Source: Streptomyces sclerotialus (GTDB taxonomy: Bacteria; Actinomycetota; Actinomycetes; Streptomycetales; Streptomycetaceae). Taken from it: a DNA stretch of 64,000 nucleotides. The notes under the pieces were generated by a model. That model made no database searches. It had not been told where the DNA came from and saw nothing but the letters and a program-made list of their open reading frames with translations. Each line of letters begins with the position of its first letter. The first letter of the stretch is position 1. Where the stretch lies: assembly GCF_040907265.1 (NCBI RefSeq), contig NZ_JBFOHP010000002.1, forward strand, positions 5,704,001-5,768,000, given 5' to 3'. The position numbers were made by a program, and so were the translations under genes. Shown here piece after piece: positions 27,371 through 37,816 of this stretch.

Positions 27371-27575
27371 CTCCCCATCTGTCATCGGAACCTGAGAGGT
27401 TCACCGACAGCCCCCATCGGGGCCTCGGCTTGCACCTTGGGTGGGGCCGCACCGGCGTGCGGCCCGCTTTTCAGATCTGCCTCGTCCGCGCAGTACAGGG
27501 GCCTGAGAGATTCAAGGGAGGACTTGCTCCTTCGGCGCCCCGCCGTGGCCTGGCGGGGACTCTCCCGCGCGGATT
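27371..27575 (-). promoter_or_regulatory. Tandem glycine riboswitch upstream of gcvT
   Basis: On the minus strand two glycine-aptamer signatures follow each other. The first has GGGAGAGT, GGCGCCGAAGGAGCAA and AATCTCTCAGGCCCC (about 27575-27495). The second has CCAAGGTGCAAGCCGAGG and AACCTCTCAGG followed by a closing segment (about 27475-27371). The double CTCTCAGG with CGAAGG/CAAGG-GCAA cores is diagnostic of the gcvT-type riboswitch. The leader ends about 40 nt before the gcvT ATG. Glycine binding normally turns gcv expression on. The rest of the 379-bp gap is promoter DNA for gcvT (27576-27640) and for the kinase-like gene. Confidence 0.9.
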
Positions 27576-27764
27576 CAAGCGGCCGGTATGCAGTTGGCGG
27601 CCGGCGTCGGTCACGGCGCCCGGCGCGCACATCATTGCACGGGATCGCCGGATACAGGAGTCCCGGCCCGCGCCGCCCGGGGAACCAGGGGCGAACCCGC
27701 CACGACCTGCCCTCCGCTTGAAGCTCATTACCTTTTCTTGACACTCTGCGGGTAGGGGGAGGCC

Positions 27765-28499
27765 ATGAACGGGACGGGGAGGGCGATCACGGTGCAGAGG
27801 CAAGCCGCATGCGCGACGTCGGCAGGGGTCGCGCGCGGCGCGGTGCCCCGCCGCGCCCGCACACCCAAGGCGGTGGTGCGTCCGGGCCGCGGCGCCCCCG
27901 TGACGGACCTGCGCGGCACGGGAGAGGGGGGAGGGGAGCCGGCCGTCCGTGAGCTGGACTTTCCCGCCCGCGGCCTGGTGGTCGTCTCGGGCCTGCCGGG
28001 CAGCGGCAAGAGCACGCTGATGCACCGCGTGGTCCCGGCGCTGGACCGGGCCGGAGCGGCCGTCCACCGCATCGACTCCCAGGACGTACGGGAGCGCTGG
28101 GAGGCCGGCCGGCTCGGTGCGCTGCCGTACGGCCTGATCCGGCCGCTGGTGCGGGCCTCGCACTACTACGGCCTGTGGCGGGCGCTGCGCTCCGGCGGCA
28201 GCGTGGTCGTGCACGACTGCGGCACGCTCGCCTGGGTGCGCCGCTGGATCGCGCGCACCGCCCGCCGGGACGGCCGCGAGCTGCACCTGCTGCTGCTCGA
28301 CGTGCCGCCGGAGGTGGCGCTGTCCGGGCAGCGGGCCAGGGGCCGCGGCGTGTCCGGCTACGCCTTCGCGCGGCACCGGCGCGCGGTGCGCCGGCTGCTC
28401 ACCAGGGCCCGGACGGCACGGCTGCCGAAGGGCTTCACGGCGGCGGTGCTGCTGGACCGGCGGGCCGCGGACGCGCTGGAGCGGACGGCGTTCGGCTGA
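27765..28499 (+). CDS. P-loop NTPase, small-molecule-kinase-like (zeta/AAA_33 type)
   Basis: 244 residues. Walker A GLPGSGKST (76-84), then RIDSQDVRERW, a conserved VVVHDCGT strand and ELHLLLLDVPPEVALSGQRARGRGVSGYAFARH, the lid-like pattern of AAA_33/zeta-toxin-like kinases. The substrate is unknown. The ATG at 27765 has GGGGGAGG just upstream. The first 46 residues are poorly protein-like (rare AGG/CAA codons), so a GTG near 27900 (VTDLRG) is an alternative start. It stands between the glycine cluster and sseB-like genes on the opposite strand to the former. Confidence 0.7.
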   Translation: MNGTGRAITVQRQAACATSAGVARGAVPRRARTPKAVVRPGRGAPVTDLRGTGEGGGEPAVRELDFPARGLVVVSGLPGSGKSTLMHRVVPALDRAGAAVHRIDSQDVRERWEAGRLGALPYGLIRPLVRASHYYGLWRALRSGGSVVVHDCGTLAWVRRWIARTARRDGRELHLLLLDVPPEVALSGQRARGRGVSGYAFARHRRAVRRLLTRARTARLPKGFTAAVLLDRRAADALERTAFG

Positions 28500-28617
28500 G
28501 GCGCCTGTCCCGTGCCGCCGTGCCCTCCGTCCGCGCTCCGGGACGGGGGGCGAAGTTCCCGCCGTCGGCCGCTAGGGTTTTCGATCAGGCAGTGCGGCAC
28601 GAAGCGGGTGGGTGACC

Positions 28618-29442
28618 ATGGACATTCCGGAGCAGAGCATCCCCGGTCAGGGCATTTCCGAGCAGGGCATTCCCCAGTTGGCCTGGCCGGCCAACGAGCT
28701 GGAGGAAGTGCTCACGGCGTCGGTCGGCCATCCCGGAGCCGGTGCCCGGATCGTCGAGGTCCTCGGCCGCAGCCGGATATGGGTGCCGCTGCCCAAGGGC
28801 GGCGGCCCCGAGAGCGCGGGCTTCGGCGCGCCCGGCCTGGACCTGCCCACGGTGGAGCTGCCCGACGGCCTGGCGTACGTTCCCGTCTTCAGCTCCGAGC
28901 AGGAGTTCCTGCGGGTCGTCGGGGCGCACATGTCGTTCACGGTCGCACCGGCCCGCGAGTTCGCCCGCGGCATGCCGCCGAAGATCGGCATAGCGGTGAA
29001 CCCGGACGGGACGGTCGGCGTCCCGCTGCCGCCGCCCGCCGTGGCCGAGCTGTGCCGCGGTGACGTACCCCGCGAGGGTCTGCCCTCCGGCGGCCGGGTG
29101 CGGCTGTACGAGCCGGACTGGCAGGACGAGCCGGTGGACTTCCTCGCCGCCGCCGGCCTGGAGTTCTCCGGCGTGCCGCACGTCACGACCGCCCGCCGCT
29201 GCCTGGCGAACATAGAGGGCGACGCACCCACCCTGTTCGTCGGCGTGCAGGTCAGCGACCCGGCGGCGGCCTTCCAGGACCAGACGCAGCGGGACGTGGC
29301 GCTCGCCGCGCTGGGCCGGGCGCTCGGCGCGGTGCCGGTGCCCTGGCCGGTCCAGCTGGTCATGCTCGACATCGCGCAGGACCCGGTCGTCGACTGGATG
29401 CTGGAGCGGGTGCGGCCGTTCTACACGCAGGACCACGTGTAG
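28618..29442 (+). CDS. SseB-family protein (enhanced serine sensitivity), copy 1
   Basis: 274 residues. After a Gln/Ile/Pro repeat-like N-terminus (PEQSIPGQGISEQGIPQ), an SseB domain spans about 22-130 (WVPLPKGG, LAYVPVFSSEQEFLRVVG) and a C-terminal SseB-like half follows (RVRLYEPDWQDEPVDFLAAA, LFVGVQVSDP). SseB is named for its effect on serine sensitivity in E. coli; the biochemical role is not established. ATG at 28618 was preferred (GGGTGG at 5-6 nt), with GTG two codons earlier possible. A second gene of the same family follows. Proximity to the serine/glycine genes is suggestive. Confidence 0.8.
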   Translation: MDIPEQSIPGQGISEQGIPQLAWPANELEEVLTASVGHPGAGARIVEVLGRSRIWVPLPKGGGPESAGFGAPGLDLPTVELPDGLAYVPVFSSEQEFLRVVGAHMSFTVAPAREFARGMPPKIGIAVNPDGTVGVPLPPPAVAELCRGDVPREGLPSGGRVRLYEPDWQDEPVDFLAAAGLEFSGVPHVTTARRCLANIEGDAPTLFVGVQVSDPAAAFQDQTQRDVALAALGRALGAVPVPWPVQLVMLDIAQDPVVDWMLERVRPFYTQDHV

Positions 29443-29564
29443 CGCCGGACCGGTCGGCACGCGGGGCCGCCCGGGCCCCGTCCACCGGCGGACCCGGCCC
29501 GTAAGCTGGTGGGATGACCGGGCGGGCGCCCCCACGTGCCCGCCGAGAGAAGGGACGGGGACAC

Positions 29565-30353
29565 GTGAGCGCGGGTGCGCATCAGGGAGCGGCGGCCGGC
29601 CAGGTCGAGCAGGTGCTGCAGCAGGTCTCGCCCGGCCGGTACGACGCCTACGAGGCATTGCTGCAGGCGCTGTCCGGCGGGCAGGTGTGGATGCTGCTGT
29701 GGCAGGGCCAGGCCGGGGCCCCCGATGCGCAGTACGGGAACATGGAGGTCGACGGGCTCGGTTACGCGCCCTGCGTGACCTCGCCCGCCGAGCTCGCGGC
29801 CAGCGGCTGGACCCGCGCCCACGAGGTCGTCCCCGGTGCCGAGATCGCCGCCGCGCTCTACCCCGACCGCTGGGGCCTCTGGCTGAACCCGCACGCGCCC
29901 GACGGCGGCGTCGGCATCCCCTGGCTGGACCTGCGCCGGATCGCCGGTGGTCTGGACCGGCTGCCCGCCGGTCCCCTGCGAATCACCGAACCGGCCGTGG
30001 AGATCCCGCAGTTCTACGCCCTGCTCGGGCAGAACGCGCACCGCACCCCCGCCGTCCGCTCGCTGCGCCGCGCCTGGGTGCAGCCCGCGCTCGGCGTCCC
30101 CTATCTCGCGATCGGCCTGGATCTGTACGACACGGGGCGGGCCGCTGTGGAGTCGGTACGGCTGATGATGCAGCAGTCCATCAGCGCGGTACCGGAGGGG
30201 CTGCCGGTCTCCACGGTGGCCATGGACGACGAGTACGACCCCGTCGGCATGTGGATGCGTGCCTACTCCCGTCCCTTCTTCGACCGTGGGGCGCACGGCC
30301 CCGCACCCGCCCCGGCCGCCTCGTACGGTTACGGTTACCCCCGCCCCTACTGA
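29565..30353 (+). CDS. SseB-family protein (enhanced serine sensitivity), copy 2
   Basis: 262 residues from the GTG at 29565 (preceded by GAAGGGACGGGGAC). Contains VEQVLQQVSPGRYDAYEALLQAL, VWMLLWQG, LWLNPHAPDGGVGIPWLDLRRIAGG and IGLDLYDTG, characteristic of the actinobacterial SseB-type protein, with a Pro/Tyr-rich tail (YGYGYPRPY). Alternatively translation starts at the ATG 29514: TAAGCT at 29502-29507 is 6 nt before it, the leaderless geometry, but the extra 17 residues are Arg/Gly-rich. Both SseB copies probably form one functional pair. Confidence 0.78.
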   Translation: MSAGAHQGAAAGQVEQVLQQVSPGRYDAYEALLQALSGGQVWMLLWQGQAGAPDAQYGNMEVDGLGYAPCVTSPAELAASGWTRAHEVVPGAEIAAALYPDRWGLWLNPHAPDGGVGIPWLDLRRIAGGLDRLPAGPLRITEPAVEIPQFYALLGQNAHRTPAVRSLRRAWVQPALGVPYLAIGLDLYDTGRAAVESVRLMMQQSISAVPEGLPVSTVAMDDEYDPVGMWMRAYSRPFFDRGAHGPAPAPAASYGYGYPRPY

Positions 30354-30584
30354 GGTCACGCGCGGCCCGTGGCGTGGTGGGTGCCGCCACCCTTCCGTGG
30401 GCCGTACTGTGCCGAATTGCCCCCGTGTGTACCGCCGTTGGGGTCGCCGCGAGCCGGTGTGCGAACCGCTCAGCCGTCCGTGATGTCCGTATAACGGAAT
30501 GCCGTGGAGCACATCACAGTTGCGCATCCTTTCCCCGGCAGGACTGGTGACTGATCGCGACTCGGATGAAGACTCCCGCAGCAG

Positions 30585-30596
30585 GGGTCTAGACCC
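30585..30596. promoter_or_regulatory. Palindrome GGGTCTAGACCC upstream of the peptide ABC operon
   Basis: Perfect 12-bp palindrome around CTAG (rare in high-GC Streptomyces), flanked by CAG...CTG, about 170 bp before the first permease gene. It sits in the 410-bp gap 30354-30763, which is clearly less GC-rich than its surroundings and holds no gene; this looks like the regulatory region of the operon. An operator is plausible. Confidence 0.4.
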
Positions 30597-30763
30597 TGTG
30601 TGCGACAAGCAACTCGACCACTGTCGCGCGGACATCCGAAAACCGATGAGCTTCCAGCGACCTCCGGACCGTCCGCCGGCGTGCACACCAGTGATGTGAA
30701 CCGAGCCGCCGACGCGGCGGGCGTGGGCCGGCCACAGGGCGGCCGAGAGGGGTCAAAGGCACC

Positions 30764-31762
30764 GTGACCGCACCGATCGAGACCACCGGGGCGGCTGCTG
30801 AGGCGCAGCCGGAAGCGGTGCTGGAAGGCGTCGAGAGCAAGCGGATCGTAGGGCGCTCGCTCGGCCAGATCGCCTGGCTGCGCTTCAAGCGCGACAAGGT
30901 CGCGGTGGCCGGTGCCATCGTTGTCATCCTCCTCATCGTCATCGCCGCGCTCTCCCGGCCGCTGCAGTCACTGCTCGGCCTGGACCCGAACCAGCCGAAC
31001 CAGTCGCTGATCGACCCCAACACCACCCTGCCGCTGGGCGACTTCGGCGGCATGAGCGCGGACCACCCGCTCGGCGTGGACCCCAAGTTCGGCCGTGACC
31101 TGCTCGCGCGGGTCCTGGAGGGCTCCTGGGTCTCGCTCATCGTGGCGTTCGGCGCGACGCTGCTGTCGGTGGCGATCGGCACGGTCCTCGGCGTGGTGGC
31201 GGGCTTCTACCGGGGCCGGGTGGACGCGGTGATCAGCCGGATGATGGACGTCTTCCTGGCGTTCCCGCTGCTGCTCTTCGCCATCGCCATCTCCGCCTCG
31301 CTGCAGGGCGGAGCCTTCGGCCTGGAGGGCCTGCCGCTGCACATCTCGGTCCTGATCTTCGTGATCGGCTTCTTCAACTGGCCGTACATGGGCCGCATCG
31401 TGCGGGCCCAGACGCTGTCGCTGCGGGAGCGCGAATTCGTCGACGCGGCCAAGGGGCTGGGCGCCCGCGGACCGTTCATCCTCTTCCGGGAGCTGCTGCC
31501 GAACCTGGTGGGGCCCATCGTGGTGTACTCCACGCTGCTGATCCCCTCCAACATCCTCTTCGAGGCGGCGCTCAGCTTCCTCGGTGTCGGTATCCAGCCC
31601 CCCCAGTCCTCCTGGGGCGGGATGCTCAACCAGGCGGTCAAGTACTACGAGGTCGACCCCCAGTACATGCTCGTCCCCGGCCTCGCGATCTTCGTCACCG
31701 TGCTCGCGTTCAACCTGCTCGGTGACGGCCTGCGGGACGCGCTGGACCCGCGCAGCCGCTGA
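30764..31762 (+). CDS. Peptide ABC transporter permease (OppC/DppC type)
   Basis: 332 residues; N-terminal cytoplasmic tail, a first TM segment (about 47-65), a large extracytoplasmic loop and a five-helix permease core with the EAA loop (EFVDAAKGLGARGPFILFREL). It pairs with the OppB-type permease at 33.7 kb. The operon order permease-C, binding protein, permease-B, ATPase-D, ATPase-F is unusual relative to the A-B-C-D-F order of enteric bacteria. GTG start with a GAGGGG/AAAGG region upstream. Confidence 0.93.
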   Translation: MTAPIETTGAAAEAQPEAVLEGVESKRIVGRSLGQIAWLRFKRDKVAVAGAIVVILLIVIAALSRPLQSLLGLDPNQPNQSLIDPNTTLPLGDFGGMSADHPLGVDPKFGRDLLARVLEGSWVSLIVAFGATLLSVAIGTVLGVVAGFYRGRVDAVISRMMDVFLAFPLLLFAIAISASLQGGAFGLEGLPLHISVLIFVIGFFNWPYMGRIVRAQTLSLREREFVDAAKGLGARGPFILFRELLPNLVGPIVVYSTLLIPSNILFEAALSFLGVGIQPPQSSWGGMLNQAVKYYEVDPQYMLVPGLAIFVTVLAFNLLGDGLRDALDPRSR

Positions 31763-31837
31763 GCCGCTCCGGCAGTGCCCGGGCAGTCCCGGCAGTTCCA
31801 CCGAAGTTTCCGACGAACGAAGGGGAAACCGACCATC

Positions 31838-33589
31838 ATGCGAAGGTCAGTTCCGGTCGCGATGATCGCGGCCATATCCAGTGCGGGCCTTGTGCTGGCC
31901 GGCTGCAGTGGCGGCAAGGACTCCGCCAACGGGTCGTCCGAGGCGAACGCCGCCACCAAGGGCATCGTCAACGCCTCCGACGCCAAGGGCGGGACGGTCA
32001 ACTACGCGATCAGCGACGCCCCCGAGTCCTTCGACCCGGGCAACACCTACTACGCCTTCATCTACAACTTCAGCCGTCTCTACGCGCGTCCCCTGACCAC
32101 CTTCAAGCCGGCCCCCGGCGAGAAGGGCAACGAGCTGGTCCCGGACCTCGCCGAGTCGATGGGCAAGCCCTCCGACGGCGGGAAGACCTGGACGTACAAG
32201 ATCCGCAAGGGCGTGAAGTACGAGGACGGCAAGGAAGTCACCTCGCAGGACGTCAAGTACGCGGTCGAGCGCTCCAACTTCGCGCGCGACACCCTCTCCC
32301 TCGGCCCGAACTACTTCCAGCAGTTCCTGGTGGACGAGGACAAGTACAAGGGTCCGTACAAGGACAAGTCCAAGGCCGGGCTGAAGTCCATCGAGACGCC
32401 GGACGACCACACGATCGTCTTCCACCTGAAGAAGCCGTTCGCGGAGTTCGACTACCTGGTCTCGGCGCCGCAGACCGCGCCGGTGCCGCAGGCCAAGGAC
32501 AAGGGCGCGGACTACACCCGGTCCGTGGTCTCCACCGGCAGCTACAAGTTCAAGAGCTACCAGGAGGGCAAGCAGCTCGTCCTGGAGCGCAACCCGCAGT
32601 GGTCCGCCAAGACCGACCCGCTGCGCAAGCAGCTCCCGGACAAGATCGTCCTGAAGATGAAGGTCGCCCAGTCGACCATCGACAAGGACCTGAAGTCCGG
32701 CAACACCCACATCGACCTCGCCGGGCGCGGCGTGGACGGCCAGACCCAGGCCCAGCTGCTGACCGACCCGTCGGAGAAGGCCAACACCGACAACGCGCTC
32801 GGCCAGCGGCTGGTCTACACGGCGATCAACACCAAGGTGAAGCCGTTCGACAAGCTGGCCTGCCGCCAGGCGGTGCAGTACGCGATCGACAAGAAGGCCG
32901 TGCAGACCTCGCTCGGCGGCCCGATCCGCGGTGACATCGCCTCCACCGTCCTGCCGACCGACATCGCCGGGTACCAGAAGTTCGACCTGTACCCGCAGAA
33001 GTACGACGCCAAGGACAAGCTGGACCTGACCGAGGCGAAGAAGAAGTGGAGCGAGTGCGGTGCCGGCAAGGTCGACACCACCATCCTCGCCCGCTCGGAC
33101 CGCCAGGACGAGGTCGACGCGGCCACCACGGTCATCGACTCGCTGAAGAAGATCGGCATCAACGCCAAGATCCAGCAGTACCCGACGAGCAAGTACTTCT
33201 CGGACTACGCCGGTGTGCCGAAGTTCAACAAGAAGAACAACGTCGGTCTGATCATGATGCAGTGGGGCTCGGACTTCCCGACCGGCTACGGCTACCTGCA
33301 GCAGATCCTGAACGGCAAGGCGATCAGCCAGTCCGGTAACACCAACCTCTCGGAGCTGGACGACCCGGAGATCAACAAGCTGCTCGACACCGCCATCGCC
33401 GACACCGACCAGGCCGCGCGCGAGAAGGCGTACCACGAGATCGACAAGAAGACGATGGAGCAGGCGGTGATCGTGCCGCTGACCTACTTCAAGGTGCTGA
33501 TGTACCGCTCGCCGGAGGCCACGAACCTGGTGTCCACCTCGGCCTTCAGCGGTCAGTACGACTACCTCAACGTCGGCGTCAAGAAGTAG
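31838..33589 (+). CDS. Peptide ABC transporter substrate-binding lipoprotein (SBP family 5)
   Basis: 583 residues; captures oligopeptides or similar solutes outside the cell. The signal peptide ends in the lipobox LVLAGC (Cys 23) and is followed by a Ser/Asn/Gly linker. The family-5 fold begins GGTVNYAISDAPESFDPGN, with WTYKIRKGVKYEDGKEVTSQDVKYAVER. ATG at 31838 gives the signal peptide; the open frame to 31775 is rejected. Lys-rich composition with strong codon bias (AAG nearly exclusive) suggests high expression. Ligand specificity cannot be read. Confidence 0.95.
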   Translation: MRRSVPVAMIAAISSAGLVLAGCSGGKDSANGSSEANAATKGIVNASDAKGGTVNYAISDAPESFDPGNTYYAFIYNFSRLYARPLTTFKPAPGEKGNELVPDLAESMGKPSDGGKTWTYKIRKGVKYEDGKEVTSQDVKYAVERSNFARDTLSLGPNYFQQFLVDEDKYKGPYKDKSKAGLKSIETPDDHTIVFHLKKPFAEFDYLVSAPQTAPVPQAKDKGADYTRSVVSTGSYKFKSYQEGKQLVLERNPQWSAKTDPLRKQLPDKIVLKMKVAQSTIDKDLKSGNTHIDLAGRGVDGQTQAQLLTDPSEKANTDNALGQRLVYTAINTKVKPFDKLACRQAVQYAIDKKAVQTSLGGPIRGDIASTVLPTDIAGYQKFDLYPQKYDAKDKLDLTEAKKKWSECGAGKVDTTILARSDRQDEVDAATTVIDSLKKIGINAKIQQYPTSKYFSDYAGVPKFNKKNNVGLIMMQWGSDFPTGYGYLQQILNGKAISQSGNTNLSELDDPEINKLLDTAIADTDQAAREKAYHEIDKKTMEQAVIVPLTYFKVLMYRSPEATNLVSTSAFSGQYDYLNVGVKK

Positions 33590-33661
33590 CAGCCCCGGAA
33601 GGCAGGTGAAGGCATTGGTGCCCGCCCGGCGGCGGCCGGCGGGCACCGACGCCGCAGTCCC

Positions 33662-34668
33662 GTGTTCTCGTACATCATCCGCAGGTTGATCAGCGCAGTG
33701 ATCCTGCTGCTGATCGTCAGCGCGGTCACCTTCGGCATCTTCTTCGTGCTGCCGAAGCTGGCCGGGCAGTCCACCGACCAGCTCGCGCAGCAGTACATCG
33801 GCAAGGCCCCCACGCCCGCGGACATCGCCGCGGTGAAGAAGAACCTCGGCTTGGACAAGCCGGTGTACGAGCAGTTCTGGGACTTCCTCAAGGGCATCTT
33901 CGTCGGCGTCGACTACAAGTTCGGGCCCGAAGCGGCCCGCTGCAACTTCCCGTGCTTCGGCTACTCCTTCAAGACCCACATCGAGGTCTGGCCCGAGATC
34001 CAGTCCCGGCTCCCGGTGACCCTGTCGCTGGCCGCCGGTGCCGCGGTCGTCTGGGTCGTCTCCGGTGTGGCCACCGGCGTGCTGTCCGCGCTGCGTCCCG
34101 GCTCGCTCTTCGACCGTGCCGCGATGGGCGTGGCGCTGGCCGGCGTCTCGCTCCCCATGTTCTTCACCGGCGCCCTGGCGCTGGCCCTCTTCACCTACCA
34201 GTGGCCGGTCTTCGAGCGCAGTGACTACGTACCGCTGCTGGAGGACCCGTTCCTCTGGGCACGCACCCTGGTCCTGCCCTGGGTCACCCTGGCGTTCCTC
34301 TACTCGGCGCTGTACGCCCGGCTCACCCGGGCGGGCATGCTGGAGACGCTGAACGAGGACTTCATCCGTACCGCCCGGGCCAAGGGTCTGCGCGAGCGCA
34401 AGGTCGTCGTCCGGCACGGCCTGCGCGCCGCGCTCACCCCGATCATCACCGTCTTCGGCATGGACCTCGGTCTGCTGCTCGGCGGCGCGCTCATCACCGA
34501 GCAGGTCTTCTCCCTCCAGGGCGTCGGCGCCTTCGCCGTCCAGGCGATCACCGCCAACGACCTGCCCAACATCCTCGGCGTCACCCTTCTCGCCGCGTTC
34601 TTCATCGTCCTGTGCAACCTGGTGGTGGACATCCTGTACGCCGCCGTCGACCCGCGGGTGAGGCTCTC

Positions 34669-34672
<4 letters not shown>
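33662..34672 (+). CDS. Peptide ABC transporter permease (OppB/DppB type)
   Basis: 336 residues with six TM segments, starting FSYIIRRLISAVILLLIVSAVTF. A long first extracytoplasmic loop, EAA-type motif DFIRTARAKGLRERKVVVRHGLRAALTP (read in two parts), and C-terminal DILYAAVDPRVRLS are typical. GTG start. Its stop overlaps the start of the ATPase gene (GTGA), so they are translationally coupled. Confidence 0.94.
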
Positions 34673-35789
<1,117 letters not shown>

Positions 35790-35793
<4 letters not shown>

Positions 35794-36854
35794 CCGAGAC
35801 GACTGACGAGAAGAACCCGAAGCCGGTCCTCACCAAGGCGGAGCCCGGTGCCGACGGGGCCGGGCCCCTGCTGAAGGTGCGCGGCCTGGTCCGGCACTTC
35901 CCGATCACCAAGGGGCTGCTCAGGCGCCAGGTGGGCGCGGTGCAGGCGGTCGACGGCATCGACTTCGACGTGTACCCGGGCGAGACGCTGGGCGTGGTCG
36001 GCGAGTCCGGCTGCGGCAAGTCCACGATGGGCCGGCTGATCACCCGGCTCGACGAGCCGACCGGCGGCACCATCGAGTTCGAGGGCCGGGACATCACGCA
36101 CCTGTCGACCGGCGGGATGCGCCCGATGCGCCGCGACGTCCAGATGATCTTCCAGGACCCGTACGGCTCGCTGAACCCCCGGCACACCATCGGCGGCATC
36201 GTCGGCACCCCCTTCCGCCTCCAGAACGTCGAGCCCGAGGGCGGCGTGAAGAAGGAGGTGCAGCGGCTGCTGGAGCTGGTGGGCCTGAGCCCGGAGCACT
36301 ACAACCGGTACCCGCACGAGTTCTCCGGCGGCCAGCGCCAGCGCATCGGCATCGCCCGCGCGCTCGCGCTCAAGCCCAAGCTGGTCGTCGCCGACGAGCC
36401 GGTCTCCGCGCTGGACGTCTCCATCCAGGCCCAGGTCGTGAACCTGATGGACGACCTCCAGGAGGAGCTGGGCCTGACGTACGTGATCATCGCGCACGAC
36501 CTGTCGGTCATCCGGCACGTCTCGGACCGCATCGCGGTGATGTACCTCGGCAAGATCGTGGAACTGGCGGACCGGACGTCGCTGTACGAGGCGCCGATGC
36601 ACCCGTACACCAAGGCACTGCTCTCGGCCGTGCCCGTGCCGGACCCCAAGCGCCGCACGCAGCGCGACCGCATCCTGCTCAAGGGCGACGTGCCCTCGCC
36701 GATCAACCCGCCGTCGGGCTGCCGCTTCCGCACCCGCTGCTGGAAGGCGACGGAGGTGTGCACGACGACAGAACCGCCGCTGGTGGCGCTGCGCACCGGG
36801 CACCAGGTGGCGTGCCACCACCCGGAGAATGCGCCCGGCGAGGCGGCGGAGTAG
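35790..36854 (+). CDS. Peptide ABC transporter ATP-binding protein (OppF/DppF type)
   Basis: 354 residues. Walker [10 protein letters not shown] (71-79), signature FSGGQRQR, Walker [16 protein letters not shown]-loop IAHDLSVI, and the C-terminal GCRFRTRCW...C motif. Last gene of the five-gene importer. GTG start overlapping the D subunit. The D and F subunits form the ATPase pair that drives uptake through the B/C permeases. Confidence 0.95.
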
Positions 36855-36914
36855 TCGGGTCGCGGGTCGCCGGGCGCCGGGCAGCAGCCCGGTGACCGGC
36901 GGCCAAGACACCCC

Positions 36915-36926
36915 TACCGGTCGGTA
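36915..36926. promoter_or_regulatory. TetR-type operator-like palindrome TACCGGTCGGTA
   Basis: TACCG-GT-CGGTA has perfect 5-bp arms and lies 24 bp before the thioesterase ATG, where the promoter should be. It resembles half-sites of actinobacterial TetR-family regulators of lipid or acyl-CoA genes (consensus containing CCG and CGG arms; established for several members). No TetR gene is in the window. Confidence 0.4.
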
Positions 36927-36950
36927 ATAATTCCCTGTACCGTGCATCGC

Positions 36951-37796
36951 ATGGCACAGGTGACCATTGGTAACAGCGAGTTCGACCGTGACACGGCGAT
37001 CGTCCGCCGCTCTCCCGGCGTCTACGACGCCGAGCTCTCCGCCGGCTGGACGATCATCCACGCGGTCAACGGGGGTTACCTCCTCGCGCTGATGGGCCGC
37101 GCACTGGGCGACGCGCTGCCGCACCCGGACCCGATGACGGTCACCGCCCACTACCTCACGGCGTCCAGGCCGGGCCCCGCCGTCATCCGTACCGAGGTCG
37201 TCCGCACCGGCCGCACCATGTCCACCGGTACGGCGACCCTCGTCCAGTTCGAGGAGGACGGCAGCGAGGTCGAGCGGCTGCGCGTGCTGGCCGCCTACGG
37301 CGACCTCGACGCGCTCCCGGACGACGTCCGCACCACCGCCAAGCCGCCCGCCATGCCGCCCCTCGCGGAGTGCCTCGGCGCCGACGCCGCGCCCGGCGGC
37401 CGCCCCGCGCTCCCCGGCAGCTCCGCGATCACCGCCCGGCTCGACGTCCGCCTGGACCCCGCGACCTGCGGCTGGGCCGTCGGCGTGCCCAGCGGCAACG
37501 GCGAGATGCGCGGCTGGTTCGGCCTCGCCGACGGCCGCGACGCCGACCCGCTCTCCCTCCTCCTCACGGTCGACGCGCTGCCGCCCACCGCCTTCGAGAT
37601 GGGACTGAAGGGCTGGGTCCCCACCGTCGAGCTGACCACCCACATCCGCTGCCGCCCCGCCCCCGGCCCGCTCCGGGTCTCGATCATCACCCGCAACCTC
37701 GCCGGCGGCTTCCTGGAGGAGGACGCCGAGGTCTGGGACGCCGATGATCGCCTGGTCGCCCAGTCCCGGCAGCTGGCGCGGGCGCTGCTGGACTGA
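36951..37796 (+). CDS. Acyl-CoA thioesterase-like double-hotdog protein
   Basis: 281 residues of the TesB-like (4HBT_3) family: DAELSAGWTIIHAVNGGYLLALMGRAL, HYLTASRPGPAVIRTEVVRTGRTMSTG, and in the second hotdog LPPTAFEMGLKGWVPTVELTTHIR. It would hydrolyse acyl-CoA esters, or bind acyl groups, in the cytoplasm. ATG at 36951 was preferred to one three codons earlier. A TetR-like palindrome lies in its promoter, consistent with control by acyl-CoA status (inference). Confidence 0.88.
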   Translation: MAQVTIGNSEFDRDTAIVRRSPGVYDAELSAGWTIIHAVNGGYLLALMGRALGDALPHPDPMTVTAHYLTASRPGPAVIRTEVVRTGRTMSTGTATLVQFEEDGSEVERLRVLAAYGDLDALPDDVRTTAKPPAMPPLAECLGADAAPGGRPALPGSSAITARLDVRLDPATCGWAVGVPSGNGEMRGWFGLADGRDADPLSLLLTVDALPPTAFEMGLKGWVPTVELTTHIRCRPAPGPLRVSIITRNLAGGFLEEDAEVWDADDRLVAQSRQLARALLD

Positions 37797-37816
37797 ATCC
37801 GGTCCGGATTCCGGCC

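Noticed and set aside
27329..27385. Upstream start for gcvT
   Set aside because: It would begin inside the glycine riboswitch and has no ribosome site; ATG 27328 has GGGAG at the right spacing.
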